Source of the DNA: Candidatus Tayloriibacteriota bacterium
Lineage (GTDB): Bacteria > Patescibacteriota > Minisyncoccia > Phycocordibacterales > PALSA-1337
Assembly (NCBI GenBank): GCA_026395105.1
Contig: JAPLZH010000051.1
Location: 1-11,200, forward strand
DNA length: 11,200 nt
Direction of reading: 5' to 3'
The first letter of the stretch is position 1, and the number at the start of each line of letters is the position of its first letter. A program made the translations under genes and the position numbers. Under the pieces are notes generated by a model. That model saw only the letters and a list, made by a program, of their open reading frames with translations, was not told where the DNA came from and made no database searches. Below are positions 1-6,317 of this stretch, piece by piece.

Positions 1-33
1 GTCCATATATTGTTGTTTTGCGTTAATATCCAT
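1..33 (-). CDS. Possible 5' end of a divergent gene, cut by the window edge
   Basis: An ATG on the minus strand at 33-31 opens a frame that stays open to the window edge and reads MDINAKQQYMD. An AT-rich TATATA/TATAAG stretch lies on the minus strand at about 48-41, ending 7-9 bases before the ATG, which is the same -10-to-start spacing as other genes here. With only 11 codons visible, no family can be named. The call rests on the open frame and the promoter-like spacing and could be chance. Confidence 0.3.
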   Translation of the reverse strand, partial: MDINAKQQYMD

Positions 34-164
34 GGTTTTACTTATATATTTAGTGTTACAAGCAAATTACCATGGTTTCGGTGTCTTTTTATATGATTGA
101 ACCGTCGACCCATAGTGTCATTTTACGTGAGTCGATACGCCGCTTTTTCTTTTAAATGCAAATC

Positions 165-173
165 TGCTACAAT
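165..173 (+). promoter_or_regulatory. Extended -10 promoter of the DedA-PAP2 gene
   Basis: TGC followed by TACAAT (168-173) forms an extended -10 box. Six bases separate it from the ATG at 180, so the expected transcription start falls on that ATG. No good -35 box is seen, only a T-rich stretch around 144-150. This promoter is the main reason for preferring the start at 180 over the in-frame ATG at 156, which lies upstream of the box. Confidence 0.55.
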
Positions 174-179
174 GATGCA

Positions 180-1466
180 ATGCATTTCTTACAAAATCTC
201 TTCGAAACCATAAGGCACATTTTGCAAAATGGGGGACTCGGACTTTTATTTTTAGTAGCACTCGTGGAGTCACTTCCGATACTCGGCGCGCTTATACCAG
301 GCCACACTATAATCATTTTCGCAGGATTCCTGGCCCGCCTCGGCGTTTTTAATCTCTGGGTCACTATGGCTGTCGTATCCCTCGGCGCTATCGGTAGTGA
401 TATGCTCGGATATCATATAGGTAAAAAATACGGCATGACCCGCCTTAATAAATACGGAAAATACGTTTTCATAAAGCCGGAATATATAGCGAAGGCAAAG
501 GAAATGCTAGACCGACATTCTGGAAAAGCTATCATCGCTGGGCGTTTTAATCCTGTCACTCGGGCATTCGTGCCATTACTCGCTGGAGTGAGTAATATGC
601 CTCCTAAGAAATTCTGGATATATAACATTATAGGTGGCGTGAGCTGGTCTGTCGCTTCCATTCTTCTCGGCTATGCCTTCGGCGCGAGCTATGAGTTAGC
701 CGCAGGATACGTCGGTAAATTCCTTCTCTTTGCCTTTATAGGTGCGGTCCTTTTAATCTGGGCATATTATTTCCTAGAACATCGCGAGCATCTCTTTGAC
801 AGACGGCATCTTTTAACGCTTTGTGTAAATATACCAATGCTCTTCATATTCTTTAAAATGGTCGAGGATGTCTTCATGAGTGAATCTTTTATGAGCGGAA
901 TAGATGTTTCTGTAAATCTTTTTATGGTGAATAATTTTAATCCTCTGCTCGTTAAAATAGCGGAGGGAATTTCGTTCATGGCAGACACGAAAATGGTGGC
1001 CGTCGTCAGTCTATTCGTCGTCGCCTATCTTTTGCTAAAAAAGAAATGGCAAGTCCTCACTTTCTACATCCTCACCCTCGGCGGCGGAGCTGGAATCGGC
1101 CTCGCCTTAAAGCATGTGGTCGCGAGAATTCGCCCAGAGAATGCGCTCGTGTCGCTTTCGGATTTCAGTTTTCCGAGCGGGCACTCTATAGCCGCCGGGA
1201 TCTTCTTCGGCTGTTTGGCGTATCTCGTCTACATCTCTAAATGGAAAAAGGGGGCAAAAAATACGGTCTACTCTGTACTCTTTGCCTTAATGCTTCTGAT
1301 ACCGCTTACACGCGTTTATCTGCGTGTTCACTGGCTTTCTGATGTCATAGCCGGTCTATCATTCGGTTTATTTTGGCTCACTTTATGTATGCTCATTTTC
1401 CACGTTTTTTCAAAAAGAATGCAGGTTTTACGGGCATTAAAAAAAGATAATACTAATCTTTTGTAA
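180..1466 (+). CDS. DedA-family membrane protein fused to a PAP2-type lipid phosphatase
   Basis: This is a two-domain integral membrane protein of 428 residues, numbered from the ATG at 180. The N-terminal half is DedA/SNARE-associated: E31 followed by PILGALIPGH, D74 in the GAIGSDMLGYHIGKKYG stretch, and the GRFNPVTRAFVPLLAG motif with R122 and R128. The C-terminal half carries the complete PAP2 phosphatase signature: K311-x6-RP (R318, P319), PSGH (332-335, H335), and R378-x5-H384-x3-D388. DedA proteins are known as lipid carrier (undecaprenyl phosphate or phospholipid) translocases, and PAP2 enzymes remove phosphate from lipid pyrophosphates. A fused protein that recycles undecaprenyl (pyro)phosphate or remodels phospholipid is therefore a reasonable inference, though the substrate is not shown by sequence. 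An ATG at 156 would add eight residues (MQICYNDA) but lies before the predicted promoter. The next gene begins three bases after its stop. Confidence 0.93.
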   Translation: MHFLQNLFETIRHILQNGGLGLLFLVALVESLPILGALIPGHTIIIFAGFLARLGVFNLWVTMAVVSLGAIGSDMLGYHIGKKYGMTRLNKYGKYVFIKPEYIAKAKEMLDRHSGKAIIAGRFNPVTRAFVPLLAGVSNMPPKKFWIYNIIGGVSWSVASILLGYAFGASYELAAGYVGKFLLFAFIGAVLLIWAYYFLEHREHLFDRRHLLTLCVNIPMLFIFFKMVEDVFMSESFMSGIDVSVNLFMVNNFNPLLVKIAEGISFMADTKMVAVVSLFVVAYLLLKKKWQVLTFYILTLGGGAGIGLALKHVVARIRPENALVSLSDFSFPSGHSIAAGIFFGCLAYLVYISKWKKGAKNTVYSVLFALMLLIPLTRVYLRVHWLSDVIAGLSFGLFWLTLCMLIFHVFSKRMQVLRALKKDNTNLL

Positions 1467-1469
1467 TTT

Positions 1470-2183
1470 ATGAATAATTTTAGAAAAGTAATATACATTA
1501 CCTTTGCAATATTGGTCATCGTACCTTTAATAGTCGGCATAATAGTTAATAAAAGGGAAGGGCAGAAAGAGGAAAAAAATAAGGGCGCGGAAAGTAAAGT
1601 GGATTATTATAAGGAGGCGCTTAGTTTATTTGCAAATAATAATGAATGTGGTTTTTCGGAAGATAAAATCTTTGAAGATATATCTAGGGCGACTTTTACA
1701 AAAGAAGAAATTAAAAATACTGATCTATATGAAGCTTATAAGTCAGACCTTAGATTTAGGGAGATTTTAGGAGATCTTGACCCTAGGACTTGGAATGGTT
1801 TGGAAGAAGTCTTAGCCGAATCTTCTTTCCTAGGACCTCAGCCAGGAGCATCTCCTGCATACATTTTATCTTTTAAAAGAGATGGAAAATTAGAATACTT
1901 AAGTCCACTTAGTCTAGGTGGTGATGGTTTTGATAAACCAGAAATTTGGTCTTGGAAAATAATCTCAAAAAAACCAGGTGAATCAGCGAAAATATCTTTG
2001 ACTGATAAAAAAGGAATAAATACCGTGCTAGAACTTTCAAAAGTATTTATTAATATAAATGATAAAAAAGGTTATTACTTTCTTTTAAATGAGGAAGATA
2101 AAACGCACATTAAAGATAATAATTTTCAAGGTTATTTCTCGCCATCCCACTCTAATACTAATTTAGATAAGTGCTCGGCGTAA
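1470..2183 (+). CDS. Membrane-anchored protein of unknown function
   Basis: I do not recognise this 237-residue protein. Residues about 8-26 form one hydrophobic segment after a short basic start (MNNFRKV), followed by a charged Lys/Glu-rich linker (28-45). It looks like a signal-anchored protein with a soluble domain outside the membrane. The domain has two cysteines (C60 and C235, the latter three residues from the end), a Gly/Pro-rich turn around FLGPQPGASP, and a beta-rich-looking C-terminal half. The start lies three bases after the preceding stop with no Shine-Dalgarno site, so it is probably cotranscribed and translationally coupled with the DedA-PAP2 gene. Codon use is visibly more AT-rich (many aat, ata, aaa, tta) than in the DedA-PAP2 gene, which may mean a recently gained or weakly constrained gene. 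Confidence 0.8.
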   Translation: MNNFRKVIYITFAILVIVPLIVGIIVNKREGQKEEKNKGAESKVDYYKEALSLFANNNECGFSEDKIFEDISRATFTKEEIKNTDLYEAYKSDLRFREILGDLDPRTWNGLEEVLAESSFLGPQPGASPAYILSFKRDGKLEYLSPLSLGGDGFDKPEIWSWKIISKKPGESAKISLTDKKGINTVLELSKVFININDKKGYYFLLNEEDKTHIKDNNFQGYFSPSHSNTNLDKCSA

Positions 2184-2229
2184 CGGGGGCTTGATGCAGA
2201 GTGGACAAAATATATAAAAAAACGCGCAC

Positions 2230-2287
2230 GGACTGGGTGTCGGTGGCGTTGTTAGTGGTGGGAAGGGGGCGTGAGTGTGGGTGCAAG
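2230..2287 (-). other. C-rich, G-poor tract (minus strand), possible Rho-type termination region
   Basis: On the minus strand these 58 bases contain 32 C and 5 G by my count and begin right after the stop of the disrupted small ORF. A T7 run follows at 2221-2215. Unstructured C-over-G regions downstream of genes are typical of Rho loading sites, so this may end minus-strand transcripts. On the plus strand the same tract has several G runs and might form G-quadruplex structure. No enzymatic evidence is possible from sequence. Confidence 0.25.
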
Positions 2288-2492
2288 TTAAGGCATTTCT
2301 CTCCGCTGTGAAGCAATGTCTTCCAAAAGATCTTTTCGCTCATTTATCACCTCCTCGACTCTGGCTTTTTGCGCACTATCCTCAAACTGATCGACGATGT
2401 GATAGAGAGATTACCTGCTCTGTACTCGTAAGTTTTCGAGCAAGATCTTTGAGACATTTTGCCATCTTCGGAGTCATTAATAACTTAGGCAT
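2288..2492 (-). pseudogene. Small coiled-coil-like ORF with an apparent frameshift
   Basis: The minus-strand frame from ATG 2492-2490 reads MPKLLMTPKMAKCLKDLARK and continues through LTSTEQVI, then soon hits a stop. A second frame beginning at the TC repeat (TCTCTCT, 2410-2404) continues with LYHIVDQFEDSAQKARVEEV and on to a stop at 2290-2288. Restoring one TC dinucleotide joins the two into a 68-residue, highly charged, helix-rich protein with no stop. Both halves look protein-like (alternating hydrophobic and charged residues), which supports a once-intact gene broken by repeat slippage. A sequencing error or true phase variation would look the same. No family is recognised. There is no good Shine-Dalgarno site before the ATG. 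A TTTAAT at about 2513-2508 could be its -10 box. Confidence 0.42.
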
Positions 2493-2567
2493 ATGAATTT
2501 TGTCCACATTAAAGGTTTTAGTGTTACCAAAAACATCTTTTCATATTATTTACTTTTCGTCAACTTT

Positions 2568-3842
2568 TTAGTCCGCCTGAGTGAAGAGCCCCTTTGCCCC
2601 CGCCTTAAGCTTTGTCCTATAAAAAAAGATGAAAATAATGCTTGCTAAAACCATAAGACTTCCTGATATGAAAAGCGGAGATTCTGCAGTTAGTCCAGCG
2701 GCTATGAAGCCTGAAAGAATCGGAGGAATGGCCTGAGCCACTGCCTGAACGCTAGCGCCGATTCCTAGAATTTCACCCTGAACATCCTTTGAAGCAGATT
2801 TGCTGATAAGGCTCGTGATATTGACCATTGTTATTCCATTTGCCATAGCGAAAATAGGGATTATTATGCAAAGAGAAAAAGTAGAATGGACGGCAAAGAG
2901 AGAAAAAACACCAATACCAGCGAGAAGAAAAGAAAATGGCAAAACATATTTTTCATCAGCATCTCTTAAGAAGTAGCGGATAATTATGACCTGTGTGATG
3001 ATAAACCATATTCCGACATAGGCAAAAAATGCGCCGATGTCACCCTGATTAAACTGTAAGCGATTAATTAAGAAAATACTAAAGAATGTAGTGAAGAAAG
3101 AGAAACCTGAATAGTACATAAACGAACTTGTAAAAACTGAGCGAAGGGAAGGTGTGGTATATGCTTTTTCTATGTGACCGAGAGACTGATTCCATTCCAC
3201 TTCTAAATTCTCATCCTGAGATTTATGAGTTTCGTCAAAGAAAAAGACTACTAAGAAAAAGGCCGCCATGCTTAAAATAACGGAAAACCAGAAAGGCGTA
3301 GCTGCATTAAACCAGAACACCGCTGTCGGATCTGAAAGCTGTCCGCCTATAAATGGACCGATAATAAAACCGAGCCCAAATGCCGCACCCATTAATGCGA
3401 AGTTTTTCGTTCTATTTGCTCTCGATGATATATCAGCTACTGCCGCCTGAGCCACTGAAATATTTCCGCCTGTCACTCCATCTAGAATTCTAGATATAAA
3501 AAGAAGTGGAATATTTTTTGTCATTATTCCGATGGCAAAGATTACATATGAAAGTGCGGTTCCAGCGAGTGAGACTAAAAGCACCTTTTTTCTACCGTAT
3601 TTATCTGAAAGCTGGCCGAGAATAGGTGCTGCGAAAAACTGGACGAGGGACTGTGAGCCTAGAAGAATTCCGAGCATTATATATCCCTGATTTAAAGTAA
3701 AATATGCGGGGAGTATAAAATCTTTAGAAGTAGGATCGCCTAGTAAAACTGGAATGATAGGTATGAGGATTCCGTAACCGAGCATGTCTAGGAAAATGGT
3801 CACAAGTACTACTAAAAGTGGCCTCTTTTTTGTTAAATCCAT
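2568..3842 (-). CDS. MFS transporter, TetA/DHA1 drug:H+ antiporter-like
   Basis: This 424-residue major facilitator protein has the features of 12-helix DHA1 antiporters. Helix 1 carries D19 in DMLGYGILIPIIPVL. Motif A, GQLSDKYGRKK (76-86), lies in the loop after helix 2. R118 with DGVTGGN fits motif B, and the antiporter motif C, GAAFGLGFIIGPFIGG, is at 152-167. A charged central loop (about 203-230) separates the two halves, and the C-terminal half has QGEILGIGASVQAVAQ. Such proteins export small hydrophobic compounds such as tetracycline-type drugs using the proton gradient; the actual substrate cannot be read from sequence. It is the only complete minus-strand gene here and diverges from murA. 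The ATG at 3842 lies eight bases after a TAGAAT -10 box, so the mRNA is probably leaderless. Confidence 0.92.
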   Translation of the reverse strand: MDLTKKRPLLVVLVTIFLDMLGYGILIPIIPVLLGDPTSKDFILPAYFTLNQGYIMLGILLGSQSLVQFFAAPILGQLSDKYGRKKVLLVSLAGTALSYVIFAIGIMTKNIPLLFISRILDGVTGGNISVAQAAVADISSRANRTKNFALMGAAFGLGFIIGPFIGGQLSDPTAVFWFNAATPFWFSVILSMAAFFLVVFFFDETHKSQDENLEVEWNQSLGHIEKAYTTPSLRSVFTSSFMYYSGFSFFTTFFSIFLINRLQFNQGDIGAFFAYVGIWFIITQVIIIRYFLRDADEKYVLPFSFLLAGIGVFSLFAVHSTFSLCIIIPIFAMANGITMVNITSLISKSASKDVQGEILGIGASVQAVAQAIPPILSGFIAAGLTAESPLFISGSLMVLASIIFIFFYRTKLKAGAKGLFTQAD

Positions 3843-3850
3843 ATTCTACT

Positions 3851-3879
3851 ATTCTAGCCTATTTGTCACATTGCCGCAA
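3851..3879 (-). promoter_or_regulatory. Promoter of the MFS gene
   Basis: On the minus strand, TTGCGG (3879-3874), a 17-base spacer and TAGAAT (3856-3851) form a sigma70-like promoter. Eight bases separate the -10 box from the ATG, so transcription should begin at or next to the start codon. A second TAGAAT (3848-3843) directly abuts the ATG and is too close to serve. Confidence 0.55.
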
Positions 3880-3891
3880 AACGTTTACAAT
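3863..3891 (+). promoter_or_regulatory. Promoter of murA
   Basis: TTGTCA (3863-3868), a 17-base spacer and TACAAT (3886-3891) each differ from the sigma70 consensus by one base. This is the best full promoter in the window. The -10 box ends eight bases before the murA ATG. Its -35 box lies between the two boxes of the divergent MFS promoter, so the two compete for the same DNA. Confidence 0.7.
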
Positions 3892-3899
3892 TCATACAT

Positions 3900-5198
3900 A
3901 TGTCAAAAGATAAATTCTTAATACGCGGTTTAGCAGGGGCAAAGAAGCTAAAAGGCGAGATTATTATAAACGGTGCAAAGAACGCAGCTTTAAAAGCTAT
4001 TCCGGCCTGTATTCTATTCGAGGATGACGTGACTTTAGACAGCGTGCCGTATACAGAAGATGTGAAAAAACTTTGCCATCTTTTAACTTTAGCGGGAGCG
4101 ACTATAGAAAATGGAATTCCTGGAAAAATTAAGATTTCTTCTAAGGGTTTGAAAAATACGGATTTAGATGTGGAGACAGCGAAGAGTATGAGAGCATCGC
4201 TCGTCGTTACGGGGCCGATTCTAGCGCGCTATGGTAGGGTGACTTTTCCAGCACCGGGCGGATGTGTTATAGGTGCACGGCCTACAGATTTACTTTTCAT
4301 GGGCCTAGAGAAGCTGGGGGCAAAGATTACGGTGGAAAATGGACAATATGTTTTCACATCAGCCGGGCCTTTGGTCGGCGCGGAAATTTTCTTTCCTGTG
4401 CAGACTGTTACCGGAACCGAGACGCTTATGATGGCAGCAGTTTTAGCGCGTGGTAAAACTATTATGAAAAACTGTGCGATGGAGCCTGAAATTAAGCATT
4501 TAGCAGGTTTCTTAAATTCCTGCGGGGCAAAGATCGAGGGAGCTGGTACGCCAACTATAGAGATAACTGGTGGCCCGCTTCTTCATAGCGATGGCAAAAT
4601 TTATCATATAGTTCCAGACAGAGTGGAGGCCGGAAGTTACCTAATACTCGGCGCCCTTTGTGCAGACGATTTGAAAATTTCTAACTGCATCCCTGAACAT
4701 TTAGAGTCTACAGTTAATTTGCTACAGAGTTCAGGCGTACCGATTATAGTCGGCAAAGATTTTTTGCATATAAAAGGGAATGCGAAAATTCCTTACGGGA
4801 AATTTAAGAATTTTAATGTGAAAACTCATGAATATCCGGGATTTCCGACAGACCTTCAGGCGCAGATGGCTACTTTTCTTACTCAGACGGAGGGTCAGTC
4901 TATAGTATTCGAAACTATTTATGAAGGGCGTCTAAAATATGTGGAGGAGTTAATAAAGCTTGGCGCAGACATCACGACTATGAGCGGTAGGGAAATCTTA
5001 ATAAAGGGTCCGACGCCTTTTCATGCTGTCGAAGAACTATTCGCACATGATATTAGAGCAGGATTTGCTACCGTTATAGCAGCTCTTCTTTCAGATGGCG
5101 ATTCTATACTTCAGGGCGTTCATTATATAGACCGTGGTTATGAAAAATTAGAAGAAAGGCTCCGCTCTATCGGTGCTGATATTCAAAGGGTTATTTAA
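3900..5198 (+). CDS. murA: UDP-N-acetylglucosamine 1-carboxyvinyltransferase (MurA)
   Basis: MurA catalyses the first committed step of peptidoglycan synthesis in the cytoplasm, moving enolpyruvate from PEP to UDP-GlcNAc. The 432-residue protein is close to the usual 420. Family residues are all visible: K27 and N28 in INGAKNAALK, the catalytic loop APGGCVIGARPTD with C122 and R127, PDRVEAGSY (239-247), the FPTDLQAQ motif with D318, R344 in YEGRLKYVEEL, R386 in HDIRAGFATVIAAL, and the terminal DRGYEKLEERLRSIGADI. The loop residue is Cys, not Asp, so by family knowledge the enzyme should be fosfomycin-sensitive. The ATG at 3900 follows a near-consensus promoter with no Shine-Dalgarno site. The presence of murA and of mreB downstream points to a cell that builds a wall. 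Confidence 0.97.
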   Translation: MSKDKFLIRGLAGAKKLKGEIIINGAKNAALKAIPACILFEDDVTLDSVPYTEDVKKLCHLLTLAGATIENGIPGKIKISSKGLKNTDLDVETAKSMRASLVVTGPILARYGRVTFPAPGGCVIGARPTDLLFMGLEKLGAKITVENGQYVFTSAGPLVGAEIFFPVQTVTGTETLMMAAVLARGKTIMKNCAMEPEIKHLAGFLNSCGAKIEGAGTPTIEITGGPLLHSDGKIYHIVPDRVEAGSYLILGALCADDLKISNCIPEHLESTVNLLQSSGVPIIVGKDFLHIKGNAKIPYGKFKNFNVKTHEYPGFPTDLQAQMATFLTQTEGQSIVFETIYEGRLKYVEELIKLGADITTMSGREILIKGPTPFHAVEELFAHDIRAGFATVIAALLSDGDSILQGVHYIDRGYEKLEERLRSIGADIQRVI

Positions 5199-5234
5199 AC
5201 AACAGAAAAATACTTTTGAACTAATACACGTATC

Positions 5235-5281
5235 CTGTCAAGTACCCTAAACCTAAATTATAGGCCATAATAGCCTTATAA
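5235..5281 (+). promoter_or_regulatory. Candidate mreB promoter overlapped by an imperfect dyad
   Basis: CTGTCA (5235-5240), 17 bases and TTATAG (5258-5263) form a moderate sigma70-like promoter; CATAAT (5266-5271) is an alternative -10 box nearer to the gene. An imperfect inverted repeat, TTATAGGC (5258-5265) and GCCTTATAA (5273-5281) with one bulged T and a 7-base loop, covers the -10 region and ends four bases before the mreB ATG. It could be an operator or an mRNA hairpin. The intergenic region is 87 bases, one of the longer gaps in the cluster, which fits an independent promoter. Confidence 0.4.
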
Positions 5282-5285
5282 AACC

Positions 5286-6299
5286 ATGTCATTCTTTTCT
5301 CCGAAACTCGGTATAGATTTAGGAACCACTAATACACTCGTCTTTTTCCCCGGAAAAGGCGTCATTCTTAATGAACCGTCTGTGGTCGCTGTATCTGAAC
5401 AGGAGAATAAAATACTTGCAGTAGGAAATGAAGCGAAAGCAATGATCGGCCGAACGCCTGAAAGCATAATCGCCTATAGACCGATGCGTGATGGAGTGAT
5501 AGCTGATTACCGCGTGACTGAAGCCATGCTCCGATACTTTATAGATAAAGCCCTCGGCAAATGGAATATCTTTCGTCCAGACGTTTTAATATCAGTGCCA
5601 GCCGGAATTACTTCTACCGAACGCAGAGCTGTTATAGAAGCCGCCACTAAAGCGGGGGCAAAGAATGCTTATGTCGTTAAGGAGCCTATTCTAGCCGCTA
5701 TCGGCGCCGGAATTCCTATTCATGAAGCGGTGGGGCATATGATAGTGGATATAGGAGGCGGAACGACGGATGTGGCTGTGATTTCTCTCGGCGGAATCGT
5801 GGCCTGTACTTCTGTAAAATGCGCGGGAAATAAAATAGACGCCGCCATAACTGACTATATTAAAAAAACTTTTAACTTAGCTATAGGTGATAAGACAGCA
5901 GAGGATATTAAAGTGCAAATAGGGTCCGCGGTTCCGCTAGACGAAGAGCTGTCAATGATAGTAAAAGGCCGTGACTTTATCTCCGGTTTGCCCCGCTCTA
6001 CAGAAGTGAAGACGAATGAAATCGTTAAAGCTATTTCCCGCGAACTTCGGGATATGATTAAGGCTATAAAAGACGTCCTTCAGGAAACTCCTCCGGAACT
6101 ATCTGCGGACATTATCGATCAGGGAATTACGCTCACAGGTGGTTCATCTCAGCTACGTAATTTGCCAGAACTAGTTTTCCGCCGAACCGGCGTTAAAGCC
6201 CGCATGGCCGACGACGCCTACTTCTGTGTGGCAAAAGGCACCGGCCTCGCCCTCGAGCATTTAGATGTTTACAAGCGCACTATCATTTCTAAAAAATAA
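5286..6299 (+). CDS. mreB: Rod shape-determining actin homologue MreB
   Basis: MreB is a membrane-associated bacterial actin that polymerises with ATP and guides cell-wall synthesis. The 337 residues match the family length. The actin-fold nucleotide motifs are clear: phosphate-1 GIDLGTTNT (9-17), NEPSVVAV (29-36), SVPAGITSTERRAVIEAA (103-120), phosphate-2 VDIGGGTTDVAVISLGG (154-170), the catalytic-side segment around KVQIGSA (209-215), and the adenosine motif LTGGSSQLRNLP (283-294). The N-terminus (MSFFSPKLGID) has the short hydrophobic lead typical of MreB. mreC, mreD and rodA, the usual partners, are not in this window. The delta'-like gene follows after 18 bases without an obvious promoter, so the two are probably cotranscribed. 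Confidence 0.95.
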   Translation: MSFFSPKLGIDLGTTNTLVFFPGKGVILNEPSVVAVSEQENKILAVGNEAKAMIGRTPESIIAYRPMRDGVIADYRVTEAMLRYFIDKALGKWNIFRPDVLISVPAGITSTERRAVIEAATKAGAKNAYVVKEPILAAIGAGIPIHEAVGHMIVDIGGGTTDVAVISLGGIVACTSVKCAGNKIDAAITDYIKKTFNLAIGDKTAEDIKVQIGSAVPLDEELSMIVKGRDFISGLPRSTEVKTNEIVKAISRELRDMIKAIKDVLQETPPELSADIIDQGITLTGGSSQLRNLPELVFRRTGVKARMADDAYFCVAKGTGLALEHLDVYKRTIISKK

Positions 6300-6317
6300 A
6301 GTAAAAACACAGACAAA

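Larger units (their letters stand above)
2201..2507. repeat. 11-bp inverted repeat bounding a 307-bp segment
   Basis: GTGGACAAAAT at 2201-2211 recurs exactly as its reverse complement ATTTTGTCCAC at 2497-2507. The match does not extend further in either direction, and no target-site duplication is evident outside the arms. The arms enclose the disrupted small ORF and the C-rich tract. The layout is compatible with a small non-autonomous element or an insertion-sequence remnant, but with one copy in view this is only inference; regulatory or chance origin is also possible. Confidence 0.35.
2184..2567. other. 384-base stretch without an intact gene
   Basis: The stretch between the unknown membrane protein gene and the end of the convergent MFS gene holds, in order: one arm of an 11-bp inverted repeat (2201-2211), a run of seven A (2215-2221; T on the minus strand), a tract that is C-rich on the minus strand (2230-2287), a disrupted small minus-strand ORF (2288-2492), the other repeat arm (2497-2507), and an AT-rich remainder (2508-2567). 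I see no RNA gene and no convincing hairpin terminator for either converging transcript. Confidence 0.6.

Noticed and set aside
156..179. Upstream in-frame ATG for the DedA-PAP2 gene
   Set aside because: It lies before the extended -10 box (165-173), so a transcript from that promoter would not contain it. The added residues MQICYNDA are not family-like.
2158..2343. 61-codon minus-strand frame behind the Shine-Dalgarno-like site
   Set aside because: Its sequence is Thr/Pro/Asn-rich and low in order, it runs antisense into the end of the membrane protein gene and across the repeat arm, and it conflicts with the better EEVINERKD frame. Kept only as a finding about the site.
2346..2355. ATCACCTCCT on the plus strand, identical to the 3' end of 16S rRNA
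   Set aside because: No other 16S rRNA sequence surrounds it. It is simply the complement of the EEV-coding AGGAGGTGAT.
2275..2496. 73-codon plus-strand frame with a GTG start
   Set aside because: It is the shadow of the small minus-strand ORF, has no promoter or ribosome site, and its composition (many Arg, Cys, Phe, Leu) looks non-coding.
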